NCBI GenBank assembly: GCA_018806915.1
Contig: JAGKQI010000084.1
Span: forward strand, 558,001-622,000
Reading direction: 5' to 3'
Source of the DNA: Phytophthora colocasiae
Lineage: Eukaryota; Oomycota; Peronosporomycetes; Peronosporales; Peronosporaceae
Length of the DNA stretch: 64,000 nt
Made by a program: the position numbers and the translations under genes. Position 1 is the stretch's first letter; the number at the start of each line of letters is the position of its first letter. The notes beneath the pieces were generated by a model. That model was not told where the DNA came from. It ran no database searches and saw nothing but the letters and a program-made list of their open reading frames with translations. Positions 29,674 through 39,937 of the stretch are shown here, in pieces.

Positions 29674-29852
29674 TGTCGGAGTTGAATCAAATGCACTCAC
29701 ACACAACTTGTTTGGTTAAAGGAAACTTTCGGACTGAAGGCAGGTCCGCCGAGTGCGGAATCGATGCCTTTCTACCATCACTCTGCTAGCTAAGTTTCAT
29801 AAGACGTCTTCAACTTCTCAGATCGTCTCAAAAGACGGTACGGTTTCCAACA
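29674..29852 (-). repeat. Copia-1 5' LTR
   Basis: 179 bp, apparently identical to 16462-16640. AGAAC follows at 29853-29857. Confidence 0.9.
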
Positions 29853-30399
29853 AGAACATCAAAGGTAGAACGAGGTTACTAGCAGTAACAGCTGAAGCGC
29901 CAGTAAAATCCACGAGATCGAGGAAATGATCACGAAGGAAAATAGAAACTACCACAAGTAGTGCGAGGATTACCAGTCGCAGTAGAACGTAACGTAGAGT
30001 GTTGACTTTGCCTCGATACTCTGCGAATTCGTCCTCGTAATTGCCAACCATGTGGATATTATCCGACACAAAACTCAAGTTCCCTTCGACGACTTCGCTG
30101 GACATTTTCTCGCGTAGTTCAATTCCCTGTCCCTTGTGCATCCCAAGGATAAATCGTTCCGCCATGTAGAACGCCGGCATAACAATCGTAGAGAAGGCGA
30201 TGACAATGTGAACGTGCATGAACAGATACGCCATAATGACTGCACCTCGGTTGGGTGTAAACCCTAAAGCGGATGTTGCGTACGGATCCGAAGTATTCAC
30301 GGCCGAAAAGAGTAAATTTCCAGATAGTTGACACCCTCCAGCAGCGTATCCCGCAATAGCAACAGCCAGGAAGAAAACAGTCCCAAATCCAAGACTTAA

Positions 30400-33300
30400 C
30401 CCCTTGGTTCCCAACGTCATAACTTACGGCTTTACGAAATCGTACGTCGTAAGTTACGACGAAAAATCTTCGAGCAATAGAAAATGGCTCGGAAAAGGGA
30501 AACCAATACTTTATAAATCAATTTTCTTGCCCAAAGAATAAGCTGCTGGAGGTCGCACGGGAAATTGCAGAAATCGGACAGGGCTAGGGTTTGTAAAGGC
30601 GTGGGGTCCGGATCGCAGCTGATTCATCATTCCTGAATTTTCCCGATGGCGCGCATCAGATCCACTGGACGCAAGAAACCTGCCGTTGCTCGACACGACG
30701 TCGACTTTCGACATCTCTGGAGGCAGCTACGAGAGGTGGGATGGAGCTCCAGACGCCCCAAGGGCCTCGAGACCGACTGGACCTACATAAAGCCTGGCAG
30801 TTCGGTAGATTGCACGGTTGGAGTCGACTTCTTTGTTGGTGAGGCTGCTGTAGTGGCGCATGTTATTGAGACCGGATTGCTGGTAGCTGAGGTGAGTCGT
30901 TCATTTGTGATTCGGAGTAGAATGTAAGACTAAGACTGATGATTGTTGCAGGATGAGGCGTCTGGAAACGACGACAACTTCGAGAATCAGAGCCATAGTG
31001 ATAAAGAGGGTGGGGCTCAACGTGAAGCGCAAGCCTGTGAAGATGAAGTGCAAAACGAGAATTTGGTGCGGGCGTCCCAGATTGACACTAATATGGAGCT
31101 CTCCCAACACACAATGGATGCATTATTTGGATCTCAACACCGAGTGGTAGAGCTATCACAGGGAGCTGTAGCTCGTGCATTTGACATTCCGCAAGTTGGC
31201 CTTCAGGAGATCTTTCCGAGCCGGATGTACTGGAAGGGCAAGTCATTTGCAGCACTTGTCGGGCGCTTCAGGGGCTGAAAGTTTGGAGTTAGACGTGCCT
31301 GTAACCAGGCAACTTCGACCGCGACGCCAGTTCAAGCACGATGTAAACTTTGTAGAGAACAGGACCCAAGTGATTATGAGCAGCTGAGCTCTGGAGAAAG
31401 TGACGGTGATACGATAGCAGACAATGATGATGATCCACTGCAGCATCGAGGAATAGATGTAGGTGACGATGCCATCTCCGGATACGGATGCTCCCGGAAC
31501 TGGACGAAGCATTCCTGGCTTCACTAAGCATAGGAGACGATGAAGGACTAAGCCGAGAAGCTCTCGCAAGAAGACAGAGGCTCTCCGGGCAATGCGTTGG
31601 ACGCCACCTTCATCGAACTTCGAATTCGAAGCGGACGCGTACCCAGGGCTTACCGGTGAAGAAGCACAACCCGTTGCTGACCTACGGAAGCTATGTAATT
31701 CACCCCTCGAAACCTTCTTTTTCTTCGCACCCAAAGTCTATGTGGGTCAATATTTGTGAAGAATCAGACCGTTACTGCTCGCAGCAGATCCTCCCCAGAG
31801 CTGAGCGGATGCGCGTCAAGCAGAACCGAGCGACGCGGGACGCCAACGAAACAGTGAAGCAAATGCGGCGTCGGCTCCGAATGAAGCCAGCTTACGCAAC
31901 GCACGAGATTCTCCATGTGATGGGTCTGCTGGTAGCCGCCATATGCTGTGCCCTCCACAACGTCGATTTGCGCAGCACTGGTCCATGACAGAAGATGGCG
32001 CCGTTCCCGCCCGGACCTTCGGCAGATATATGGCAAGGAATAGGTGCCAAGACATTCTTCGAGACTTGCATTTTCGTGGATAATGAAGAGATCAGACTCG
32101 CGACAAGTTGAAGCTTCGCCCGGTTGTCGAAGTTACAAACGTTTCCTGGCCGGTTGGACGCTGCCTGCAGTTTTTCGTTCGACGAGGGTGTTCTGCCAGC
32201 GACCTCTCGACGAAACACCACCAGGATGTTCAAAATGTTTATGACGTGTGACAGCAAGACGGCGTACTGCCACAGGTGATACTGATTTTTGTTGAATTTT
32301 CAATGATGTACTTACGACTTTGAGGCTGACCTCGTTCTGCTTTGTCGTAACTTTATAGATTCGAGCTTTACGTTGGTAAATCGAAAGCTCGCGAAGATCA
32401 GGCTGACACATTTGATCACAAGACGGGAGCTGCTGCAGTAATTCGCAACCTCAAGGTCGAGCTCGCAAATGATCGCCAAGCCTTTCACGCAGTCACGATA
32501 GACCGATTCTATTCATTTATACCGTTAGCTATTGAGCTGCTTTCGATGAACGTGTACGTCGTCGGGACGGTAATGACTGGGCGACTCGGGTATGACCGCA
32601 ACGTTGTCGAGCCACGAAAGACCCGGCCAAGAAGTATTCCGCGGGGCTCGTTCACGTTTCCAAGATCTCTGACTGTGCCAAGTATGATCGCCTTCCACTG
32701 GTGGGATCGTAAACCGGTCCACTACCTGTGTACAGGGTCGGTGATGACAGCATCCTTTATCAACCGCAACGTGAAAGGAGAAGGACCAACGACGGTAAGC
32801 GTGTCAAGGGCGTCAACGATTACCAAGAATGGATGGGCGGAGTGGACGTGCATGACCAACTCCGCCTCCAAGCCTTCTCGATCCAGACGTCGGTTCGTTT
32901 TGCAAAATACTACAAGAGCCTATTCTTAGGTCTCATTGATTTGGTCATGGTGAATTCCTACATCTCACACAAGGCTGCGTGTAAATTGACGAACACACCG
33001 GCGATGAAGCGTGGTGAATGGTACGCTGTGCTCCACAGCCAGCTACTGCAGTTGAAGGAACAGGATTTTGCAGGGGTGGCGGTCACACCTTCACCGGAGG
33101 CAAGAAGCGAAGACGAAACGCGTTGGGCATTCCTAATCCAGTTCGACGACTGGGTTACAGTATCTGGAGTCAAAAGGCGCCAGCAGTCTTGCAAAGTATG
33201 CGCATTGCTCCGTGGCGATCGCAGAAGTCGTTTCAGACGACCTTCTACTGTGAGAACTGTTCCGTAGACGACGCCAAGTGCTACCTATGCCCAAAGCACG

Positions 33301-33870
33301 ACGTGGTACAGAGGTACGATGAAGACTTGCTTCCAGATATGGCACGATGATTTTGAGTGCGGGTTCGCCATCCACCTACCTTGGGCAAGCGCGTTTGTCC
33401 TCCGGCGTCCTGGAAGAAAATAGGTGTGCGGAAAACACGGCGTGAGCTGCTTCGTGAAGAAGAGGGCGAGGCGGACGACGAGCTACGTGGTGATGGTGAG
33501 GAGCTCAGCGAGACGACAGTGAGTTCGACCTCTAGAAACGCAATGATCAGCTATCTTGTGTGTTGTTATAAAATAAACTTTCTTGAACCGACGTACCTTT
33601 TGCCTCCTTATTTCTGAAATGATTGGGTTCAGAGTCCAACTATCTTCCGCACTTCCTTTTCTGCAATCCCCGAAGTTACGACTTTGAATCTCCACTGGAC
33701 AAAAGAAAGTTGTGTATCTTACGACTAAGCCTAAATTTCACCTGTACAAATCTATATACCTACCCGCATGTGGATAGTCTACGACTATACAAACGCCTTG
33801 ATAAAATGTACGTCATAAGTTACGACCTTCGCTTAGCGGTTCCGAGGTACGAATCCTGGGAACCAAGGGG
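30400..33870 (+). mobile_element. piggyBac-type DNA transposon
   Basis: A 3471-bp element between two TTAA sites (30396-30399 and 33871-33874). Terminal inverted repeats are 14 bp and perfect: CCCCTTGGTTCCCA at the left, its complement at the right. A subterminal inverted match (ACGTCATAA-CTTACG / TAAGTTACGACC) lies just inside each end. The interior encodes piggyBac-family transposase in several frames. TTAA duplication is diagnostic of the superfamily. It interrupts transporter copy 1 within an otherwise open frame. Confidence 0.95.
30646..33350 (+). pseudogene. piggyBac transposase (DDE_Tnp_1_7 type), multiply frameshifted
   Basis: A first exon at 30646-30891 (MARIRSTGRKKPAVARHDVD) joins 30952 through a 60-bp GT-AG intron to SGNDDNFENQ... 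to 31278. Later fragments are in different frames: SHPKSMWVNICEESDRYCSQ, MRRRLRMKPAYATHEILHVM (to about 31930), then DYQEWMGGVDVHDQLRLQAF, VRFAKYYKSLFLGLIDLVMV and PAMKRGEWYAVLHSQLLQLK (32790-33070), and a C-terminal Cys-rich finger (CENCSVDDAKCYLC) near 33270. The GGVD-HD motif is a piggyBac hallmark. Many shifts make it non-functional. Confidence 0.85.
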
Positions 33871-34546
33871 TTAAAGTGACAATTCGTGGCATCCGTTCGG
33901 GTTGCGAGTGTTGACGTTGTAGATCAGGAACAACCACTGAAGCAGCAAAGGCCAAAGCCAAGTTACCGAATGTAGTTAAAACTTGATGCAGCGATACGTC
34001 TGGCTCTGGAATCGACGGATGACCACGCATCTCCCACTCGAGGATACTCACACCGATAATATCTGCGATGATAGTACCCAAACATCCAACTAATGCTACA
34101 GATGAAGCTTCTTTCAAGGTCGGGATCATACACACTGGGATGACTGTGACGGCCATGAAAACCATCCAGAAAATCTGACTGAATGAATCCGGGAACAGCA
34201 CGTCGAGTAGTGTACTACCGAGCACCAGGAACGCACAGGGCATTAACAGACACACGAGCATTTGTGTCATCATGACGGCGTATCGACCGGTAGAACCGAA
34301 GACCCATTCACCCACGTCGGAAAAAGTCTTGACGGACGGTGGGGCTGCTAGAATGACCTTAAACAGAGCGATAGTAGCGTAAATGTTGACGAACGCCATG
34401 AGTAGAAGCGCGATCGTAGCGTAGATTGGCCCGGCACGAGCGTAGTTTGATGGCATGGAGAGTGAACCGATGCCGCAGAAGCAACAGAAGATGTTGAAGC
34501 CGATTTTGGCGTCTTCGAGCGTGAAAAACGGAGAACGACGCGCCAT

Positions 34547-35928
34547 CTTCGGGGTTTGAAAGAAAAATGAAGAGTGAGTGAGTAGAAGAATGGAAGATAA
34601 GTACTATTGAAGCTGTTAGTGAGTCAACGTATTCATAGGAGTGTTAGACCTTGTAGGGTATAGATACGGACGGATCTGGTTTTGTTAAACGAGGTAGTGC
34701 AAGTTGCAGTCTTCAACTTGTAGATCTGGAAACTGTTAAACGATCTGGAAACTGTAGCTTCAGAAAAAAACACAATCTTTTGGTGGTCTAGACGTATTAT
34801 CTAGGTCAGAGGAAAAGTTCATTCTGGGTTTGTAGAAGTAGTTTCTTTGTGTTACTTTGGTGGAATTTCACTTAATTTTTAAGACTTGGAGGCGCCAAGC
34901 TTTGCTCGTAGCGTGAGTATACGTGCGATCTACTTTTACCAAGAACAGACTGTTGTTGTTGATACGCTTTGCAGCTTCAACGCGTCTCAACAAAAAGTTT
35001 GGAGGCGTTGAAAGATTGAATTGAATTGAATTGTGGTGCTTCACTCATCCTAACATCCTGTTTGGAGGTGTCAAGTGGCCACACAACCTAAGCAAAGCCA
35101 TTCCAAAACGAAGTCGCCCAAAAGCGAGTAAAGAATCTGCCTGTTAAAGGTAGATGGGTTTTCGAGGTGGTGAATTGTTACGTCCGGATACTAATGTAGA
35201 TACTTTTATCATACCGACCATGACCTGGAAAATGAGAAAACGTGCAGGTAGGTCGCTCATCGACATGTAAATTAAGCCAACTCGACGCAAACGAGTGGTT
35301 TTGCTGCTCAATCAGTGGTAATTCGCCTGTACATCGCACTCAAAAATGTAGGTCAAGTAGTATTTTAGTTGATCCGTTCCCAAAAATTGGAGTATGAAAA
35401 AGTAGTTGTACACCCCCTTGACGCTGCGTTACAATATGAAAGAACTCGTTTCCTAAAAGAACTTGTAGGTTCGTAGCTGCGAGTTTTACCTATCAAACGC
35501 CCCATCGTCCAACCATTCTATGCGTGTCCTGCCTATGGGTCTACCGCTCACACGTCGCAGGAAATCCTTCCTCGGTCGCTACATGCCGTCACCTCCGTTG
35601 GCCCCGTAGGTAGAAGCTTCTCCAAACAATAGTATTGTAGAGTGAACAGTGCAGGGGGAGCGATTGTCACCACAGAGGAATTTCTTTCGAGACGGACATC
35701 CGACTGAAAGCTCACATATCCCATGCACAACCATGCCAGACACCGTTGAGACGCCACTTTGCAGCAACAAACCAGCGTCCAAACAATGGGGCGGCCCTCA
35801 ACCTCGATGCGCGGACTACATGGGCGGAATGTTTAACAAGTTTCTCTTGTCCATGGGCGTCGTGGTGATCGACAAGAGCATGTTGAAGCGGTTCATTAAT
35901 GGGTCTGTACTACGTCTGTACTACTAAA
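34547..35928. promoter_or_regulatory. Intergenic region between transporter copies 1 and 2
   Basis: About 1.4 kb. The end near 34546 should hold the promoter of copy 1. A short TTGAA/TTGAATTGAATTG repeat lies at about 35013-35035. A 92-codon plus-strand ORF at 35649 has no recognisable features and is left uncalled. Confidence 0.4.
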
Positions 35929-37377
35929 CTAACTCGACGTGGTGGTATTCCGCACGTAGTACGGGTCCGATTGGAACTCGGTTGCACAGTACGGGAATGT
36001 CACCGTGTCCGAGTCCGGGTTGAACAGGTTCTTCCCGGCGTAGATCATGACGTACACACCCAGTACAGTGCATACGACGATGATCACCATCGAACCGATC
36101 CGTTCATGCATCGGCAACTTGTTCCAGAAGATCTTGAGGTAGAACATCAGAGGTAGAACAAGACTACCAGCCGTGACTGCCGAAGCACCGGTAAAGTCCA
36201 CGAGGTCGAGGAAATGATCACGCAGGAAAACTGACGCTACTACCAGTAGAGCCATAATACACAGACGAAGTAGAACGTAGCGCAGCATATTGAGCCCACG
36301 ATACTCTGCGAACTCGTCCTCATACTTAACAACCGTCTGGGGTGTCTCCGGTGCACTGTAGTTGCACTCAATCTCTGGTGTCACTGAAAGCTTGTCAACA
36401 CCTTGTTCGGCATCAAGAACCGGTTGGTCCTTGTGCATCCCCAGTAGAAACCGTTCGGCCATGTAGAACGCCGGCATTGTGATGGTCGAGAAGGCGATGA
36501 CAATGTGCACGTGCATGAAGATGTACGCCATGATGACAGCTCCCCGGTTCGGGATAAAACCCAAAGCCGATGCGGCGTACGGGTCGGATGTGTTCACGGC
36601 GGAGAACAGTAGGTTACCGGAGATCTGACAGCCACCAGCAACGTAACCGGCAATGGCAATGGCCAGGAAGAAGACCGTACCAATTCCCATACTAACCATG
36701 ATGATACGCGGCATCCGTTCGGGTTGAGAGTGTTGACGTTGGAGATCGGGGATCACCACGGCGGCGCCGTACGCGAGCGCCAAGTTACCGAAAGCCGTCA
36801 GGACTTGGTGCAGCGACACGTCCGGCTCTGGAATCGACGGGTGACCACGCATCTCCCACTCGAGGATACTCACACCGACGACGTCCGCGATGATCGTGCC
36901 TAAACAGCCAACCAATGCTACAGATGAAGCTTCTTTCAAGGTCGGGATCATACATACCGGGATGACTGTGACGGCCATGAAGATCATCCAGAAAATCTGA
37001 CTGAATGAGTCCGGGAACAGCACGTCGAGTAGTGTACTACCAAGCACTAGGAACGCACAGGGTAGTAGCAGACAAACGAGCAACTGCGAGACCATGACGG
37101 CGTAGCGACCGGGAGTACCGAAGACCCACGCACCGACGTCCGTGAACGTCTTGACGGACGGCGGTGCCGCATAGATAACCTTGGACAGAGCGATGGTAGC
37201 GTAGATATTCACGAACGCCATGAGTAGAAGCGCGATCGTAGCGTAGATTGGCCCGGCACGAGCGTAGTTTGACGGCATGGACAGTGAACCGATGCCGCAG
37301 AAGCAACAGAAGATGTTGAAGCTGATCTTGGCATCTTCGAACTTGTAGAACGGAGAACGACGAGCTGAAGTCGCCAT
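35929..37377 (-). CDS. AAAP-family amino-acid transporter copy 2
   Basis: 482 residues from the ATG at 37377 (MATSARRSPFYKFEDAKISF); an upstream in-frame GTG would add 22. Aa_trans-type permease with about 11 TMs: first TM with CCFCGIGSLSMPSNYARAGP, then IYATIALLLMAFVNIYATIA, LLVCLLLPCAFLVLGSTLLD, SQIFWMIFMAVTVIPVCMIP, FGNLALAYGAAVVIPDLQRQ, a cytosolic loop with YEDEFAEYRG, and IIVVCTVLGVYVMIYAGKNL near the end. It probably moves amino acids across a membrane; substrate and direction are unknown. Closest to copy 1. The conserved C-terminus QSDPYYVRN recurs in most copies. Confidence 0.93.
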   Translation of the reverse strand: MATSARRSPFYKFEDAKISFNIFCCFCGIGSLSMPSNYARAGPIYATIALLLMAFVNIYATIALSKVIYAAPPSVKTFTDVGAWVFGTPGRYAVMVSQLLVCLLLPCAFLVLGSTLLDVLFPDSFSQIFWMIFMAVTVIPVCMIPTLKEASSVALVGCLGTIIADVVGVSILEWEMRGHPSIPEPDVSLHQVLTAFGNLALAYGAAVVIPDLQRQHSQPERMPRIIMVSMGIGTVFFLAIAIAGYVAGGCQISGNLLFSAVNTSDPYAASALGFIPNRGAVIMAYIFMHVHIVIAFSTITMPAFYMAERFLLGMHKDQPVLDAEQGVDKLSVTPEIECNYSAPETPQTVVKYEDEFAEYRGLNMLRYVLLRLCIMALLVVASVFLRDHFLDLVDFTGASAVTAGSLVLPLMFYLKIFWNKLPMHERIGSMVIIVVCTVLGVYVMIYAGKNLFNPDSDTVTFPYCATEFQSDPYYVRNTTTSS

Positions 37378-37716
37378 CTTGGAGGAGGAAGGTCGAACGA
37401 AGAGTGAGCGGACGATCAAGGTCAGGTGCACTGCAACCGTCACATTACCGGCCCGTCACTGCGGCGGTCACACGATCTCTTGTCGCGCGTGGCGTTCACA
37501 CAGATGCACACGAGGCAGGACGCTGCAGACCATCCACTCGAGATACGGATTGCTCAAGGGTTAGACAAGGCACCGGAACGCAACCTTCATCTTCAACTAC
37601 TTTTCATCCCAACATGGTGTTTGGATGGATCAGGCATCGATTTCTTTGAAAGAAGTCTTGTTGGGTTTAAGCCTACGCGATGCACTATCGGGTCTGTTTG
37701 AAGGGGTTCCTACACT
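37378..37716. promoter_or_regulatory. Intergenic region between transporter copies 2 and 3
   Basis: 339 bp containing the promoter of copy 2 and the 3' end of copy 3. Nothing else recognised. Confidence 0.4.
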
Positions 37717-39222
37717 TTAGTTGGACGTCGTGACGTTCCGAACGAAGTACGGCTCCATTTGGTCCTCCACGGAGCAGAACGGGAACACGGCGGTCTCCGT
37801 GTCCGGATTGAAGAGGTTCTTGCCGGCGTAGATCATGACGTAGCAACCAACGATACTGCAGATGACAATCACCAGAACGGCCACTACACGCTCGTACACG
37901 GGCAGTTCGCTCCAGAACGTCTTGAGGTAGAACACAATAGGTAGAGCGAGACAGCACACCGTGATAGCCGACGCACCCGTGAAGTCCACGAGGTCGAGGA
38001 AGTGGTCGCGCAGGCCGATAGAAGCCGCCACGAGCACAGCAATGATGCACAGACGTAGAGTCACGTAACGTAGAACCGTGCCCTTACCTTCGTACTCGGA
38101 GAGCTCCTGGTCCTCCTTGTCCTTGCGCTGTTGCTCAGAGGTCAATACACGGTTGGGAGTGCTGGACACGTTGTAGTTGCCTTCAAGGTCGGGCGTAGCC
38201 TGGTCGGCTGTCACCACGGGGGAACCTGCCGTCGACAGCTTCTCGCCGTCCTGAGCCACAGTCTCCGATGTATGCTTGTGCATGCCGAGGATGAAGCGTT
38301 CGGCCAGGTAGAACGGCGGCTGGATGACCGTCGAGAAGGCAATGACGATGTGCACCTGCATGAACAGATACGCCATGATGACAGCCCCGCGGTTGGGAAT
38401 GAAACCCAGTGCGGACGCGACACTCGGGTCGGCGACGTTCACGACGGAGAAGAGCAGGTTGCCGGAAAGCTGGCAGCCACCGGCAGCATAACCGGCGATG
38501 GCGACGGCCAGGAAGAAGGCCGAACCAGCTCCAAGACTGACGAGGATGATACGCGGCATGCGCGTGGGCTCCGAGTGCTGGCGTTGAAGATCCGGCACCA
38601 CAACGGACGCGCCGTAGGCCAACGACAGGTTGCCGAACGTGGTGAGCACCTGGTGCAGCGTGATATCCGGTGTCGGAATGGACGGGTGATCACGCATCTC
38701 CCACTGGAGAATGCTCACGCCCACGACGTCGGCGATGAGCGTGCCAAGGCAACCGACGAACGCCACTGAGGCGGCAGCTTTCAGCGTCGGGATCAAGCAG
38801 GATGGCACGACGGTGATGGCCATGAAGACGATCCAGAAGATCTGACTGAAGGAATCCGGGAACAGCACGTCCAGTAGTGTACTACCCAGCACGAGGAAGG
38901 CGCACGGCAGCAGCAAACACACCAGCAACTGCGAGATCATGACGGCGTAGCGGCCGGGAGCACCGAGCACCCAGTCACCGACATCCGTGAACGTCCGGAC
39001 GGATGACGGAGCCACCAGCATCACCTTGGACAGAGCAACCGTGGCGTAGATATTGGCAAACGCCATCAACAGCATGGCGATCGTGCCGTACACGGGTCCG
39101 GCACGAGCGAAGTTGGACGGCATCGACAGTGTACCGATACCGAAGAAGCAGCAGACGATGTTGAAGATGGTCTTGACATCTTCCATAGTCAGGAACGCCT
39201 TCTGGCGCGACTCGAGTGCCAT
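37717..39222 (-). CDS. AAAP-family amino-acid transporter copy 3
   Basis: 501 residues starting MALESRQKAFLTMEDVKTIF. Same layout as copy 2, with CCFFGIGTLSMPSNFARAGP in TM1, IPTLKAAASVAFVGCLGTLI and VVVPDLQRQHSEPTRMPRII conserved. The loop after TM8 is longer and Glu/Lys-rich (SSTPNRVLTSEQQRKDKEDQ). It ends MEPYFVRNVTTSN. G+C is visibly higher than in copies 1 and 2. Confidence 0.93.
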   Translation of the reverse strand: MALESRQKAFLTMEDVKTIFNIVCCFFGIGTLSMPSNFARAGPVYGTIAMLLMAFANIYATVALSKVMLVAPSSVRTFTDVGDWVLGAPGRYAVMISQLLVCLLLPCAFLVLGSTLLDVLFPDSFSQIFWIVFMAITVVPSCLIPTLKAAASVAFVGCLGTLIADVVGVSILQWEMRDHPSIPTPDITLHQVLTTFGNLSLAYGASVVVPDLQRQHSEPTRMPRIILVSLGAGSAFFLAVAIAGYAAGGCQLSGNLLFSVVNVADPSVASALGFIPNRGAVIMAYLFMQVHIVIAFSTVIQPPFYLAERFILGMHKHTSETVAQDGEKLSTAGSPVVTADQATPDLEGNYNVSSTPNRVLTSEQQRKDKEDQELSEYEGKGTVLRYVTLRLCIIAVLVAASIGLRDHFLDLVDFTGASAITVCCLALPIVFYLKTFWSELPVYERVVAVLVIVICSIVGCYVMIYAGKNLFNPDTETAVFPFCSVEDQMEPYFVRNVTTSN

Positions 39223-39937
39223 GGTGAACAGGAAGTGGCTCGAGTTGACTCAACTGTTGAGAGACGGCAACGGCGCGAGCGTCCAGGCGGATGTTCGAAA
39301 GTGGCCAAGTCTGAGCGTCGGGTGATACAGTTGAGATCCCGTCGCTGGTGAATTTACTCGTGGACAAGAGCACCAACGCCGGCGTACGGGACATCCGGTG
39401 GCTGCACGTCGTTGTTGCACTTGCAGAGCTTTTCGTCGACATAGCCCGTGCCCGTACCGCCATCCAATCGACCTGATTGCCGAGTCAAGATGCACGTTGC
39501 ATTCGATTTGTCCGTCACGGTTCCCCGTTGAAAACGCGGCTGGAGAACCCCGGCGTGGTTTGATTTTGGACTAACGCTCGATCATTTTTGCCAAGGTGTT
39601 GCGCTGCAGTGCACGTCCCATCGCGACAAGCAGCCGGCGAGCAGCACCGGGCTACTTCAGAAGATCCGGAGCCCGTCACCAGCTCCGGTCTCGTCTCTAG
39701 TGCACCGGAACTGCAGATCGCGACGGCGGCAACGTCACTCGCTGTTCAACTTCGACTGGAACAACATTCGTCTGCGGGGTGCAACATGGATTGGATTATC
39801 GTTAGCTCCAGGTCCGGAGAGATTAAACTCCGTGCTTAAAGACACCTGTCGTGGCTCTGACCTAACGCTCTCCTAATTCTCCGATCGCCGGACTTAATGC
39901 GACGATCTCCCGTCTTAAGCCGGCGATCGCCCGCCAT
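39223..39937. promoter_or_regulatory. Intergenic region between transporter copies 3 and 4
   Basis: 715 bp; promoter of copy 3 and 3' flank of copy 4. No supported gene; short ORFs on both strands lack features. Confidence 0.4.

Larger units (their letters stand above)
16462..29852 (-). mobile_element. Copia-1 LTR retrotransposon, containing nested Gypsy-1
   Basis: Element on the minus strand with 179-bp LTRs (16462-16640 and 29674-29852) that appear identical, ends TG...CA, flanked by AGAAC. The primer site abutting the 5' LTR is GGGTTATGAGCCC (29661-29673, minus), the complement of the initiator tRNA-Met anticodon arm, as in half-tRNA-primed Copia elements. A purine-rich tract (GGAGGAGGG) abuts the 3' LTR. 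Removing Gypsy-1 leaves about 5.5 kb with gag, protease, integrase, RT and RNase H in Copia order, but several frameshifts break gag and the integrase-RT join. It lies inside transporter copy 1. Confidence 0.93.
16248..34546 (-). pseudogene. AAAP amino-acid transporter copy 1, split by piggyBac and nested Copia/Gypsy insertions
   Basis: Three host segments belong to one gene: 34546-33871 (start MARRSPFFTLEDAKIG), 30395-29853 and 16456-16248 (end VRNSTTN). Counting each target duplication once, they sum to 1428 nt, an open frame of 475 codons plus stop. The piggyBac junction falls in PRIVTL/SLGFGTVFF and the Copia junction in PLMF/YLKIFWNKL, where neighbours read PLMFYLKIFWNKL. The frame encodes an Aa_trans-type permease with about 11 TMs, closest to the copy at 35929. 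The gene is physically broken by 3.5 kb and 13.4 kb of mobile DNA, so it cannot make a normal transporter as assembled, but has suffered no other frame damage. Both insertions are therefore recent. Confidence 0.92.

Noticed and set aside
30511..30714. Short minus-strand ORF in the piggyBac 5' region
   Set aside because: It runs antisense over the transposase start and has no recognisable motif.
38131..38769. 212-codon plus-strand ORF in transporter copy 3
   Set aside because: Antisense shadow of a conserved permease; His/Arg/Asp-rich composition is typical of shadows.
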